Shown here piece by piece: positions 16,206 through 25,644 of a DNA stretch of 64,000 nucleotides; within the stretch, counting starts at the first letter, position 1; each line of letters begins with the position of its first letter. Under the pieces are notes generated by a model. The model searched no databases, was not told the DNA's origin, and saw only the letters and a program-made list of their open reading frames with translations. The translations under genes and the position numbers were made by a program. Source of the stretch: Shewanella zhangzhouensis (GTDB taxonomy: Bacteria; Pseudomonadota; Gammaproteobacteria; Enterobacterales; Shewanellaceae); assembly GCF_019457615.1 (NCBI RefSeq), contig NZ_CP080414.1:1300501-1364500 (forward strand). The letters run 5' to 3'.

Positions 16206-17339
16206 ATGATGGAAGGATTGATGGCCTTTTGGGCCGAAACGGGCATTGCCCACTTTACCCTGGGGCAGCTACTGATGATGGCAGTGGGCCTGGTGCTCTT
16301 GTATCTTGCCATTGCCAAGGGATTTGAGCCGCTGCTGCTGTTGCCTATAGGTTTTGGCGCCGTGCTTGCCAATATCCCCAATGCCGGGTTTACCGAGGAA
16401 GGCGGTTTACTTTATTACCTCTATCACGTGGGACTCGAGACCGGCATCTTTCCGCTGCTGATTTTCCTCGGTGTAGGGGCATTGACCGACTTTGGCGCCC
16501 TGATTGCCAACCCCAAGACCCTGCTGCTCGGGGCCGCGGCCCAGTTTGGTATTTTCGCCACCTTGCTGGGAGCGATTGCGCTCAATCTGGTGCCAGGGTT
16601 TGAGTTTTCCATGAAAGATGCCGCCGCCATTGCCATTATTGGTGGCGCCGACGGCCCCACGGCTATTTTCCTCTCCACCAAGCTGGCGCCAGAGCTTCTG
16701 GGCGCCATTGCGGTGGCGGCTTACTCCTACATGGCACTGGTACCCATTATCCAGCCGCCAATTATGCGCGCGCTTACCACCAAGGAAGAGCGCGCCATCA
16801 AGATGGAGCAGCTGCGGGAAGTGAGCAAAAAAGAAAAGGTGCTGTTTCCGTTAATGGTACTGGGGCTGACCATTCTATTTTTGCCGGCAGCAACACCACT
16901 TGTTGGTATGTTCTGCCTTGGCAACCTGATGCGTGAGTCCGGGGTCGTGGACCGTCTGTCCAACACGGCGCAAAACGAGCTTATCAACATAGTCACCATC
17001 TTCCTGGGGCTGGCGGTGGGCTCCAAGCTCTCGGCCGAGCAATTCCTGCGGGTAGAGACTCTGGGGATCCTAGTGCTCGGCGCCGTTGCCTTCTCTATCG
17101 GCACAGCGGCCGGCGTGCTGATGGCAAAGGTGCTCTGCAAGCTCAGTGGCGGCAAGGTCAATCCGCTGATTGGCGCGGCAGGTGTCTCGGCCGTGCCCAT
17201 GGCGGCACGGGTGGCCAATAAGGTCGGGCTTGAGGCCAATCCGCACAATTATCTTTTGATGCACGCCATGGGCCCCAATGTGGCCGGGGTGCTCGGCAGT
17301 GCTGTGGCTGCCGGTATCTTGCTCGCGGTATTGGGGTAG
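16206..17339 (+). CDS. oadB: Oxaloacetate decarboxylase beta subunit (Na+ pump)
   Basis: OadB decarboxylates carboxybiotin and couples this to Na+ export across the inner membrane. The 377-residue protein is hydrophobic with about nine to eleven membrane segments. It contains GVGALTDFGALIANP, then AIIGGADGPTAIFLSTKLAPELLG (aspartate of the ion site in GGADGPT) and ISAVPMAARVANK-like SAVPMAARVANKVG near the end, all family signatures. The second ATG (16209) is also possible. A strong terminator follows at 17351. It completes oadGAB. Confidence 0.96.
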   Translation: MMEGLMAFWAETGIAHFTLGQLLMMAVGLVLLYLAIAKGFEPLLLLPIGFGAVLANIPNAGFTEEGGLLYYLYHVGLETGIFPLLIFLGVGALTDFGALIANPKTLLLGAAAQFGIFATLLGAIALNLVPGFEFSMKDAAAIAIIGGADGPTAIFLSTKLAPELLGAIAVAAYSYMALVPIIQPPIMRALTTKEERAIKMEQLREVSKKEKVLFPLMVLGLTILFLPAATPLVGMFCLGNLMRESGVVDRLSNTAQNELINIVTIFLGLAVGSKLSAEQFLRVETLGILVLGAVAFSIGTAAGVLMAKVLCKLSGGKVNPLIGAAGVSAVPMAARVANKVGLEANPHNYLLMHAMGPNVAGVLGSAVAAGILLAVLG

Positions 17340-17350
17340 CGGTCAATCCA

Positions 17351-17385
17351 ATAAAAAAAGCGCCTGAGGGCGCTTTTTTTTATTG
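17351..17385 (+). terminator. Terminator after oadB, possibly bidirectional
   Basis: AAAAAAAGCGCC / GGCGCTTTTTTT forms a stem with a TGAG loop and a T tract on each strand. It lies between oadB and the convergent small gene at 17393 and could end both transcripts. Confidence 0.9.
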
Positions 17386-17392
17386 TGGGGGA

Positions 17393-17566
17393 TTATTGGA
17401 CCCGGGTCAGCCACAGCAGCAGCGTCATCAGGACAATCAGGGTGCCGCTGATGGCGATGATATAGATATAACCGGTTTTGCCTTTTGACAGCGGAATACC
17501 GTTAAAGCGTAAAAAAATTGTCCACAACAGGCAAAGGATGATGGGAAACAGAAAGAGCTTGGTCAT
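17393..17566 (-). CDS. Small membrane protein of unknown function (57 aa)
   Basis: I do not recognise this protein. The 57-residue frame begins MTKLFLFPIILCLLWTIF and ends LIVLMTLLLWLTRVQ. It has two predicted membrane helices (about residues 4-20 and 33-53) joined by a short basic loop (RFNGIPLSKGKTG). Support comes from the clean two-helix pattern, an intact ATG, and a position between the bidirectional terminator and a divergent gap; no longer gene competes for the stretch. It is convergent with oadB. Function is unknown, and existence should be treated as likely rather than proven. Confidence 0.65.
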   Translation of the reverse strand: MTKLFLFPIILCLLWTIFLRFNGIPLSKGKTGYIYIIAISGTLIVLMTLLLWLTRVQ

Positions 17567-17649
17567 GGCAACGGCTTGTTATTATTGATATCACTTGGGT
17601 CAGTGTAGGTGCTTTGCGAACCAAGGTAAACAAGGGCCAACAGTAAACA

Positions 17650-17681
17650 AAAAAGGCCATCCCCCTGGGAATGGCCTTTCA
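17650..17681 (-). terminator. Terminator of the dicarboxylate symporter gene
   Basis: On the minus strand GAAAGGCCATTCCC pairs with a GGATGGCCTTT arm and is followed by TTTTTTG. It lies about 30 bases after the symporter stop at 17714. Confidence 0.88.
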
Positions 17682-17713
17682 GAGAACAGGTAACTCAGTT
17701 ACCGATGAGCAGC

Positions 17714-18967
17714 TCAGGCGTTGCCTTCGACCATTTTATCTTCTTCTACCTTATAAAAACGCTCACGGTCCAGCTCACCTTCGGAGTTGCCAACCACCAC
17801 GGCGGTCATCATATCGCCGGTGACGTTGGTGCAGGTCCGTATCATATCAATCACGCGGTCTATGGCGGCGATAAATGCAATGCCTTCCAGGGGCAAACCC
17901 ACCACGCCCAGGGTGACTGTCAGCATTACCATGGCGCTACCGGGCACACCTGCGGTGCCTACTGAGGCCACAGTGGCCGTCACAGCAATCAGCATGTAAT
18001 CGGTCATATCCAGCGGAATACCATAGATTTGCGCAATGAAAATGGCGGCAATGGCGGGGTAAATACCACCGCAGCCATCCATGTTCATGGTGGCGCCCAT
18101 GGGCAGCACAAAGGCACTGTAACGCTTGGAGACGCCCATGGACTCGGCACACTTGGTGGTCACTGGCAGCGTTCCGAAGCTTGAAGCCGTACTGAAGGCA
18201 ACCAGCTGGGCCGGCATGGCCTTACGGAAAAACTGTACCGGGCTTAAGCGGGCGGCAAATTTCACCAAACCACCGTAAACAAACAGGATATGGATAAGTG
18301 CAGCCACGTAGATGGCCACGATAAATTTGCCCAGCGGCAGTAGGGTAGAGAGGCCATACTCGCCCACCACCCAGGCCATCAGGCCAAATACACCGATAGG
18401 GGTCAGCTTGAGCACCATGCGGGTCAGTTGGAACATGACCTCGGCACCGGCGTCGAATACTTTTTTCAGTGGCTCGGCTTTTTCGCCAACCGCGTTGATG
18501 GCAATCCCCACCAGGGCAGCAAACACAATAATTTGAAGCACTTTACCGTTGGTCAGAGAGGCGAAGGGATTGACCGGGATCATATCCAGCAACACCTGGG
18601 AAAAGCCCGGTACGACGCGTTCGCGCACTTCGGTACTGGCAAGCTGCATGCTGCCGCCCATATCGAAGCTGCTGCCCACCGCCAGACCAATCAAGGAGGC
18701 CAGGGTGCCGGTCAGCATAAAGAGCGCCAGCGTCTTGAAACTCAGGCGTTTAAGGTTGGTTGAGCTGCCAAGGGAGGTGATACTGACCACAATGGCGCAC
18801 AGTACCAGAGGTGCAACCAGCATCTTGATGGCGGCAATAAAGAGATCGCCAAGGGGCTTGAGCACGGTCGCCGATTCCCCCAGTAATACCCCTGTGAGTA
18901 TCCCCAGCGCAAAACCAGCCAGCACTTTCTGCCAGAAGGGAATTTTACTTAATGTTTGAATTATCAT
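17714..18967 (-). CDS. Dicarboxylate/amino acid:cation symporter (DAACS family)
   Basis: This is a 417-residue inner-membrane secondary transporter of the GltP/DctA/SstT family that takes up acidic amino acids or C4-dicarboxylates with Na+ or H+. The N-terminal half has several membrane helices. The family re-entrant loop reads STASSFGTLPVTTKC (HP1 serine-rich), followed by NMDGCGGIYPAIAAIFIAQ (the NMDG motif of TM7), and VGTAGVPGSAMVML (HP2). The tail is charged. The exact substrate cannot be read. The Cys-Gly in NMDGCG replaces the more common Thr-Ala of glutamate carriers. Confidence 0.9.
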   Translation of the reverse strand: MIIQTLSKIPFWQKVLAGFALGILTGVLLGESATVLKPLGDLFIAAIKMLVAPLVLCAIVVSITSLGSSTNLKRLSFKTLALFMLTGTLASLIGLAVGSSFDMGGSMQLASTEVRERVVPGFSQVLLDMIPVNPFASLTNGKVLQIIVFAALVGIAINAVGEKAEPLKKVFDAGAEVMFQLTRMVLKLTPIGVFGLMAWVVGEYGLSTLLPLGKFIVAIYVAALIHILFVYGGLVKFAARLSPVQFFRKAMPAQLVAFSTASSFGTLPVTTKCAESMGVSKRYSAFVLPMGATMNMDGCGGIYPAIAAIFIAQIYGIPLDMTDYMLIAVTATVASVGTAGVPGSAMVMLTVTLGVVGLPLEGIAFIAAIDRVIDMIRTCTNVTGDMMTAVVVGNSEGELDRERFYKVEEDKMVEGNA

Positions 18968-19211
18968 TGAGTTTCCGAATTTACTAAATCAGTGGCCCAC
19001 AGCGAGGCTACCTTGCCCAAAAAAGACAACGGGGCAAAACCGCGGTAGCCCGTACATAACAGCAGTGTGGGAAAATACAGCCGAAAAGGCATTGTATAAA
19101 CACATTGAGATGCAAAACAAACCGTTTTTGATATAACTTATTGTGATATCTGGGTTTGTTTTTATAGCGTTAAAGTTATCTATTTTTATTAACCTGGTTT
19201 TTGGGAGTCAA

Positions 19212-19631
19212 ATGATGGAGCCCCTGTGGTTGATGTTTTCCGGCGCCTTTCTGGCGGCCACTCTGTTGCCCGGTGGTTCTGAGGTACTTTTGCTGGCGCT
19301 GGTGAACTCCAACCCGGAGCTGTGGTTTTCCCTGTTTGTGGTGGCAACCCTGGGAAATACCCTCGGGGCACTCACAAGCCTTGGACTGGGCCGCCTTGGC
19401 CGGGTTGCCTGGGAGCCTGAACACTTGTCCCTTTCTCAGCGCCGTGCCCTGGCCTTGGTGGAAAAATACGGTGTCTGGAGTCTGCTGCTGTCATGGGCCC
19501 CCGTTATCGGTGACATTCTTTGTGTGCTCGCAGGCTGGCTCCGACTGCCGTTACTGATGTCTATTGTTCTGATTTTAATTGGAAAAGGTGCCCGCTATGG
19601 TTTGCTCTTATTGATGATGCAGGCCTTTTGA
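19212..19631 (+). CDS. YqaA family membrane protein (VTT/SNARE-associated type)
   Basis: This small inner-membrane protein resembles E. coli YqaA of the DedA/VTT superfamily; its role is not established. I place the start at ATG 19212 (or 19215) because GGGAG lies at 19203-19207; this gives 139 residues. It reads LFSGAFLAATLLPGGSEVLLLALV, then ATLGNTLGALTSLGLGRLG, then SWAPVIGDILCVLAGWLRLP, which follow the glycine-rich YqaA pattern with Gly-Asp in the last loop. It is monocistronic and divergent from the symporter. Confidence 0.85.
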   Translation: MMEPLWLMFSGAFLAATLLPGGSEVLLLALVNSNPELWFSLFVVATLGNTLGALTSLGLGRLGRVAWEPEHLSLSQRRALALVEKYGVWSLLLSWAPVIGDILCVLAGWLRLPLLMSIVLILIGKGARYGLLLLMMQAF

Positions 19632-19742
19632 CATTTTTTATTACAACACTCCTGGCAAAAGCCTGATGGGCCTGTTTCTGAGTCTGATATAGTCGGGCGT
19701 TGTTATTGGTTAACAAACTAGAAGTAAAACAAGGGATAGCTA

Positions 19743-22580
19743 ATGAAAAAGTGGATTCTGGCTGCCGCCATTTCGGCAGCGCTCGCGGGCTGCGCCCAGC
19801 ACTCTTCTGACTCTCTGGCACTGCCGGAAGGGGTCACCCTGGTTGAGACCGTTGCCGTGGACAGCACCGGCGTCGGCATTCCTTACAAGAAGTTCCAGTT
19901 GGCCAATGGTCTGACAGTGATATTACACCAGGACAGCTCAGATCCTCTGGTGCACGTGGATGTGACCTATCACGTGGGCTCAGGCCGAGAGCTGCCCGGT
20001 CGCAGCGGTTTTGCCCACCTGTTTGAACACATGATGTTTCAGGGGTCTGAAAACGTTGCCGATGAGCAGCACTTTAAAGTGGTCACGGAGTCAGGCGGTA
20101 CCCTGAATGGCACCACCAATACCGACCGCACCAATTATTTTGAGACAGTGCCCAGCAACCAGCTGGAAAAAATGCTGTGGCTCGAATCTGACCGCATGGG
20201 CTTCTTCCTGCCTGCACTTACCGACGAGAAATTTGAGGTGCAGCGCGAAACCGTGAAAAACGAGCGTGCCCAGCGTATCGATAACCAGCCCTATGGCCGT
20301 ATGTACGAGCGCTTCAGCCAGGCCATGTATCCTGCCGGTCACCCATACTCCTGGCCTGTGATTGGCTGGCCGGATGATTTGAACCGCGCCGAGCTTGCGG
20401 ATGTGAAGCAATTCTTCCAGCGCTGGTATGGCCCAAACAATGCCACCCTGACCATTGGCGGCGATTTTGATGAGTTGCAGACCCTGGCCTGGGTGAACAA
20501 ATACTTTGGTGATATCCCACGTGGTCCGGAAGTGGAGGCGCTGCCCAAAACCCAGGTAACCCTGGATAAAGACAGATACCTGTCCATGGAAGACAAGGTG
20601 CATTTGCCGCTTATTCGTATGGCATTGCCAACCGTGTATGCCAGCCATCAGGATGAAGCCGCACTGGATTTGCTCGCCAACATACTTGGCGGTGGTAAAA
20701 CCTCGCTGGTGTACAAAAACCTGGTTAAAGAAGGCTATGCGGTGCAGGCCAGTGCCAGCCATCCATGCCGCGAGCTGTCCTGTGAAATGTCATTTTTTGC
20801 CCTGGCCAATCCCGCCAAGGGCGGCAGCCTCAAAGAGCTGGAAGGCAAACTTCGTGCATCCATCGCCGAGTTCGAGCGCCGTGGCGTGACTGATGAAGAT
20901 TTGGAAAAGGTCAAGGTGCAATTCGAGGCCGATACCATCTTTGGCCTGCAGAGTGTTCGTGGCAAGGTGTCGGCGCTCGCTGCCAACGAGACCTTCTATG
21001 GCAACCCCAATATGATTGCCAACGATTTGCAGCGCTATGCCAGCGTGACCAAAGAGGATGTTATTCGCGTGTTCAACCGGTACGTGAAAGACAAGCCCAT
21101 GGTCATCATGAGTGTGGTTCCTGAGGGTGCCAGGGCACTGGTGGCTGCGGCCGACAACTTTAATGCACCCGCGCCACTGGTGGCAGCCAATGCGGTGGCC
21201 GGTGAGTTAAACGTAAGTGAGGCCAAATCGTCCTTTGACCGCAGTGTGATGCCACAAAGTGGCAAAGCACCAGTCCTCAAGGTACCCACGCTGTGGCGTG
21301 ACAATTTGGGCAATGGCATTGAAGTGCTGGGTACCCAGAGTGCCGAGACCCCCACCACGGAAATCGTGATTTACCTTGCCGGCGGTCATCGCCTGGCCGA
21401 TGTGAGCAAGGCCGGTGTGGCTCAGCTCACCGCCGCCATGCTCAACGAGTCAACCAGCCAACGCTCCAGTGAGGAACTGACCCAGGCGCTGGAACTCCTG
21501 GGGGCTTCGGTGCAGTTTTCTGCCAGCGACTATCAGAGCGAAATCAAGCTGTCAGCTCTCACCGAAAAGCTGGATGACACGCTTGCGGTTTTGAAAGAGA
21601 AGCTGCTGATGCCGGGCTTTAAGGCGGAAGACTTCGAGCGGGTGAAACAGCAAACCCTGCAGGGGCTTAAACATTCCCAGTCTAACCCCAACTATCTGGC
21701 AAACACAGGTTTTGCCAAGCTGCTTTACGGTGATAAAAATGCCCTGGGCGTGGATGCCAGCGGCACGGTAGACACAGTTGCCGCCCTGACCCTGGACGAC
21801 ATCAAAGCCTTCTACCAGACACAGTACAAAGCCAGCAACGCCCAGGTTGTGGCTGTGTCCAGCGCACCTAAAGCGGCACTGCTCTCTTCACTGAAGACCC
21901 TCGACAGCTGGCAGGGTGAGGCCACTGCCATACCCGCGCTTGGACAACTGCCAGACTTAAGCGGCGGCACCATTTATGTGCTGGATAAACCCGGCGCGGC
22001 CCAGTCAGTTATTTCCATTGGTAAGCTTGCGCTGCCCTTTGATGCCACCGGTGAGTACTTTAAAGCCGGTTTGATGAACTACCCGCTGGGTGGTGCTTTC
22101 AACAGCCGTATTAACCTGAACCTGCGTGAAGACAAGGGATACACCTATGGCGCCCGAAGTCGTTTCAGCGGCGGAAGCGAAGTGGGTCAGTTCCTGGCTA
22201 CCGCCAGTGTACGCAGTGATGTGACGGCACCTGCCGTATCTGAGTTCATTAAAGAGATCACCACCTATAACGCCACAGGTATCCGTGACGATGAGCTGAG
22301 TTTCATGCGCAGCTCCATCTCCCAGGGCCAGGCACTGGATTATGAAACCCCATACCAGAAGGCTGGCTTTATGCGGATGATCCAGCGTTACAATCTCAAT
22401 GATGGCTTTACCGCCGAACAGGATAAAATCATCGCGGGTATTCAAAAAGATGAAATCGACGCTCTTGCCAAGAAACATCTGAATATCAACGAGATGGTTA
22501 TCTTTGTCGTGGGTGACAAGGCCAGCATATTGCCTGAACTCAAGGCGCTCGGGTATCCGGTGAAAGACTTGGTATTGTAA
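19743..22580 (+). CDS. M16 family zinc metallopeptidase, lipoprotein
   Basis: This is a large pitrilysin-type peptidase predicted to act in the periplasm. The 945 residues start with a lipoprotein signal ending in lipobox LAGC (Cys17). The inverted zinc motif HLFEH lies at residues 92-96, and the downstream glutamate helix reads FEVQRETVKNE around residue 160. A second, non-catalytic M16 half occupies about residues 500-930 and includes the NLREDKGYTYGARS substrate-binding segment, so the protein carries both M16 halves. Substrates are probably periplasmic peptides or unfolded proteins (inference). Confidence 0.92.
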   Translation: MKKWILAAAISAALAGCAQHSSDSLALPEGVTLVETVAVDSTGVGIPYKKFQLANGLTVILHQDSSDPLVHVDVTYHVGSGRELPGRSGFAHLFEHMMFQGSENVADEQHFKVVTESGGTLNGTTNTDRTNYFETVPSNQLEKMLWLESDRMGFFLPALTDEKFEVQRETVKNERAQRIDNQPYGRMYERFSQAMYPAGHPYSWPVIGWPDDLNRAELADVKQFFQRWYGPNNATLTIGGDFDELQTLAWVNKYFGDIPRGPEVEALPKTQVTLDKDRYLSMEDKVHLPLIRMALPTVYASHQDEAALDLLANILGGGKTSLVYKNLVKEGYAVQASASHPCRELSCEMSFFALANPAKGGSLKELEGKLRASIAEFERRGVTDEDLEKVKVQFEADTIFGLQSVRGKVSALAANETFYGNPNMIANDLQRYASVTKEDVIRVFNRYVKDKPMVIMSVVPEGARALVAAADNFNAPAPLVAANAVAGELNVSEAKSSFDRSVMPQSGKAPVLKVPTLWRDNLGNGIEVLGTQSAETPTTEIVIYLAGGHRLADVSKAGVAQLTAAMLNESTSQRSSEELTQALELLGASVQFSASDYQSEIKLSALTEKLDDTLAVLKEKLLMPGFKAEDFERVKQQTLQGLKHSQSNPNYLANTGFAKLLYGDKNALGVDASGTVDTVAALTLDDIKAFYQTQYKASNAQVVAVSSAPKAALLSSLKTLDSWQGEATAIPALGQLPDLSGGTIYVLDKPGAAQSVISIGKLALPFDATGEYFKAGLMNYPLGGAFNSRINLNLREDKGYTYGARSRFSGGSEVGQFLATASVRSDVTAPAVSEFIKEITTYNATGIRDDELSFMRSSISQGQALDYETPYQKAGFMRMIQRYNLNDGFTAEQDKIIAGIQKDEIDALAKKHLNINEMVIFVVGDKASILPELKALGYPVKDLVL

Positions 22581-22613
22581 TATCACAGTGCAATCCCCAT
22601 ATCGTTGACAAGC

Positions 22614-22645
22614 AAGGGTGGCGACTGAGCCACCCTTCTTATCTT
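22614..22645 (+). terminator. Likely terminator after the M16 peptidase gene
   Basis: The nine-pair stem AAGGGTGGC / GCCACCCTT with a six-base loop is followed by a mixed T/C tract. The U tract is imperfect. Confidence 0.7.
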
Positions 22646-22766
22646 TCTCCCTTGCCGCCATAGGCAAATGGCATTATTTTGGACAAAAGCCGAAAGACCC
22701 GAGGGTCGCCACAGGTCTTGCTGTGTACGGCGGCGCAGCGCGCCATAGCAACCAGAGAAGAATCAA

Positions 22767-24347
22767 TTGACAGCATTCAATGACAGACTCGGGGCTCTCT
22801 CCGATGCAGAAGGACGCAAGGCACTTGCCGGGCTGCGACGGGGTTTGGAGCGTGAGGCTTTGCGTATCACCAGCTGTTGCCAGCTGGCAATGGACCCTCA
22901 TCCCAAGGCGCTGGGCTCGGCGCTGACCCACTCCAGGATCACCACTGATTACAGCGAAGCCTTGCTGGAGTTTATTACGCCGGTCAGTGGCAACATTGAA
23001 GACTTGCTGGAAGGCCTGACTGAGACCCATGCCTATACGCTTAAGCATTTGGATGGTCAGAAGCTGTGGCCGGTGAGCATGCCCTGTTATGTGGGCGATG
23101 TGAAAGACATTCCCATTGCCCAATATGGCAGCTCCAATACCGGCAGGATGAAAACCCTCTATCGCAAGGGGCTGACCTACAGATACGGCGCCCTGATGCA
23201 GATTATTTCCGGGGTGCATTTTAACTTTTCGCTCTCCAGCGACTTGTGGCCAAGACTGCATGTGCTCTCTGGCAGCAGCCTGACGCTGGATGAGTTTATC
23301 TCTGAATCTTACTTTGGCCTTATCCGCAATTACCGCCGTCTGGTGTGGGTATTGCCGTATCTCTTTGGCGCGTCACCGGCCATTTGCGGCTCTTTCCTCA
23401 AGGGGCAGAAAACCAGCCTCGAGTTTGAAAAAACAGCCGGTGGTACCCTGTATCTGCCCTACGCGACGTCACTGCGGATGAGTGACCTTGGCTACACCAA
23501 CAAAGAGCAGGCCAGCCTCAACATCAGTTATGACTCCCTCCATGACTATTTGCAGGGGATCCGCGAGGCGATTTGCTTGCCATCGGCCAAGTTTGCCGAA
23601 ATTGGCGTGAAGGTGGATGGCGAATATCGCCAGCTCAATGCCAATGTGCTGCAAATTGAAAACGAGTTTTACGCCCCCATCCGTGCCAAGCGGGTTACCC
23701 GTAAGGGGGAAAAGCCCTCCGAGGCGCTGGCTCGTGCCGGGGTAGAGTATATTGAAGTGCGGGCGCTGGACGTAAACCCCTTCAGCCCGGTTGGGGTTGA
23801 GGCCTCACAATTGCGCTTCCTCGACCTGTTCCTGCTTTATTGCCTGCTGTCCGATTCGCCAAAGAGCGATGCCGCCACTGAAGCTGAAATCGCCACCAAC
23901 CTCAGAGCGGTTATCCACGAAGGGCGCAAACCCGGACTGGAACTCAGTCGTCAGGGCGAGCCTGTGGCATTGAAAACCTGGCTGCTGGAACTCTTCGATG
24001 AGTTTGATAAGCTCGCCAGTTTGCTGGACATAGACAGCAGCGATTATGCCGAAGCGCTGGCCCAATGGCGCCTCGCAGTTGAAGACCCTGCCCTGACACT
24101 TTCAGGCAGGGTACACACCGCCGTGGTGGAGCAGGGCATGAATCATGGCGATTTCGTGATGGGGCTGGCTGCCAAATATCAGGATTTCTTCCTGTCGTAT
24201 CCGCTGTCTCCCGGCGTGGAAGCGGGTTTCCAGGCCGAAGCTGCATCTTCTCTTGCCGCTCAGGCTGAGATTGAAGCCAGTGATGAAGAAAGCTTTGATG
24301 AGTATCTCAAGGGCTACTTCAAAGGTGTGCCATGCGCGCTCTCCTGA
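22767..24347 (+). CDS. gshA: Glutamate--cysteine ligase
   Basis: GshA makes gamma-glutamylcysteine, the first step of glutathione synthesis. The 526 residues match the proteobacterial type 1 family: GLRRGLEREALRI near the start (ATP/glutamate binding), THSRITTDYSEALLEFITP, GVHFNFSLS and ENEFYAPIRAKR. The start is TTG at 22767 with AGAGAAG upstream; the family N-terminus begins about there. The 3' end overlaps the next lipoprotein gene by 16 bases. Other glutathione-linked genes (glutathione peroxidase, two GSTs) occur elsewhere in the window. Confidence 0.96.
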   Translation: MTAFNDRLGALSDAEGRKALAGLRRGLEREALRITSCCQLAMDPHPKALGSALTHSRITTDYSEALLEFITPVSGNIEDLLEGLTETHAYTLKHLDGQKLWPVSMPCYVGDVKDIPIAQYGSSNTGRMKTLYRKGLTYRYGALMQIISGVHFNFSLSSDLWPRLHVLSGSSLTLDEFISESYFGLIRNYRRLVWVLPYLFGASPAICGSFLKGQKTSLEFEKTAGGTLYLPYATSLRMSDLGYTNKEQASLNISYDSLHDYLQGIREAICLPSAKFAEIGVKVDGEYRQLNANVLQIENEFYAPIRAKRVTRKGEKPSEALARAGVEYIEVRALDVNPFSPVGVEASQLRFLDLFLLYCLLSDSPKSDAATEAEIATNLRAVIHEGRKPGLELSRQGEPVALKTWLLELFDEFDKLASLLDIDSSDYAEALAQWRLAVEDPALTLSGRVHTAVVEQGMNHGDFVMGLAAKYQDFFLSYPLSPGVEAGFQAEAASSLAAQAEIEASDEESFDEYLKGYFKGVPCALS

Positions 24348-24748
24348 TCCTGTCACTCAGTGCAGGACTTACGGCGTGCGCCAGCAATGTGGAAGACGTC
24401 AATCAATGCGGCTGGGTCTCTGGCTATCAGGACCCGCCGGAGGCAGAGCGTCTCTATCGTGCCGTTGTCACCGATGTGAACGGCACGCCAGTGATTTCCC
24501 GCCCCAACTACCAGCTCGCCCCAGGGCGGTATGAGTTTTCGCTGGTGGAGCTGATTGACGCGCCGGATTTGAAAGTGACGCCGGATGCGCATCAAAGAAA
24601 AACGCTGACCATAGAGGTCGCAGCAGGGATGCGCTATCACTTTGCTGCCCGTTATAAAGATGACAGACGTTACTTCGGTAATAATCCCGACTTTTGGGAA
24701 CCGGTTATCTGGCAAAGCGAAGCGGCAGAGTGCACCTTTGCCAACTAG
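24332..24748 (+). CDS. Lipoprotein of unknown function (138 aa)
   Basis: I do not recognise a named family. The 138-residue product has a lipoprotein signal MRALLILSLSAGLTAC, with Cys16 as the likely lipidation site, followed by a beta-rich domain. PGRYEFSLVEL and EVAAGMRYHFAARY resemble small stress-related beta-sandwich lipoproteins that handle PEGA-like or carbohydrate ligands, but this is only a resemblance. It overlaps the gshA end by 16 bases, so it is probably translated from the gshA transcript. Confidence 0.8.
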   Translation: MRALLILSLSAGLTACASNVEDVNQCGWVSGYQDPPEAERLYRAVVTDVNGTPVISRPNYQLAPGRYEFSLVELIDAPDLKVTPDAHQRKTLTIEVAAGMRYHFAARYKDDRRYFGNNPDFWEPVIWQSEAAECTFAN

Positions 24749-24853
24749 CGTTTTATCGACCCAGGACGACGCCCGTCACCCTTAGCCTTGTACGAATTGC
24801 ATCTTAATCAATGACATGGGAAACTCGACCCACTGGTTGTTGTAGGAGTTGAT

Positions 24854-25465
24854 ATGTACAAGGCCCTGACGCCACTGCTGTTGCTGGCACTTCTTGGTGG
24901 CTGTGCCAGCGCCCCGCCCAAAGATCCCGATAATATCTGCGCCATTTTCAGGGAGCATCGCAGCTGGTATGAGGCCGCGATCGATACGCAGGAGAAATGG
25001 GGCGTTCCTGTGCATGTTCCGCTGGCGATGATGTATCAGGAAAGCTCATTCAAGCATGATGCGGCGCCGCCCATGGAGTATTTTCTGGGCTTTATCCCCA
25101 TTGGCCGCGCCAGTGATGCCTACGGCTATGCCCAGGCCAAGACCATGACCTGGGATGATTATGTCAGGGAAACCGGCAACAGCTGGTCCAGTCGCAGTGA
25201 TTTTGATGATGCCATGGACTTTATGGGTTGGTTTATCACCAAAACCCACAAGATCAATGGCGTATCCAAGTGGGACGCCCGCGCCCAATATCTCAATTAT
25301 CACGAAGGTTGGGGGGGCTATCGCCGCGGAACCCATAAATCCAAGAAATGGCTTATCAAGGTAGCGGCCAAGGTGGACGAGCGCTCCCGTCGCTACGCCG
25401 CTCAGTACAAGGGCTGCAAGGAAGAGCTGGATTCTTCCTGGCTGTATCGCCTCTTCTTTGGCTGA
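24854..25465 (+). CDS. Lipoprotein with lysozyme-like (SLT) fold
   Basis: The 203-residue protein has a lipobox LLGGC (Cys17) and then a transglycosylase-like domain. VPLAMMYQESSFKHDA is the SLT motif with the probable catalytic glutamate in YQESSF. YGYAQAKTMTWDDY corresponds to the GLMQ-type block, and AQYLNYHEGWGGYRRG to the AYNAG-type block. This suggests cleavage of peptidoglycan glycan strands at the outer-membrane side. The ATG has TAGGAG five bases upstream. It is a separate unit followed by a hairpin at 25589. Confidence 0.85.
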   Translation: MYKALTPLLLLALLGGCASAPPKDPDNICAIFREHRSWYEAAIDTQEKWGVPVHVPLAMMYQESSFKHDAAPPMEYFLGFIPIGRASDAYGYAQAKTMTWDDYVRETGNSWSSRSDFDDAMDFMGWFITKTHKINGVSKWDARAQYLNYHEGWGGYRRGTHKSKKWLIKVAAKVDERSRRYAAQYKGCKEELDSSWLYRLFFG

Positions 25466-25588
25466 GGCCTCTTTTGAAAAGGCAGCAATACGCTGACGCG
25501 ATTTTTAGTCGTTGAGCAAACCCGGTATCTGCGACTGAAGAGTCCGGTTCCTGGCGGGTAAAGACTCTCGTTATTGGCGGATAACAAC

Positions 25589-25622
25589 AAGGGCATTCAC
25601 GTGGAATGCCCTTTGCTTTTTT
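25589..25622 (+). terminator. Hairpin between convergent genes
   Basis: AAGGGCATTC / GAATGCCCTT with a five-base loop is followed by TGCTTTTTT. It lies between the SLT-like lipoprotein gene and the end of the convergent MORN-repeat gene. Confidence 0.8.
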
Positions 25623-25644
25623 GCCCTTTGCCCGCAGGCTGGTA

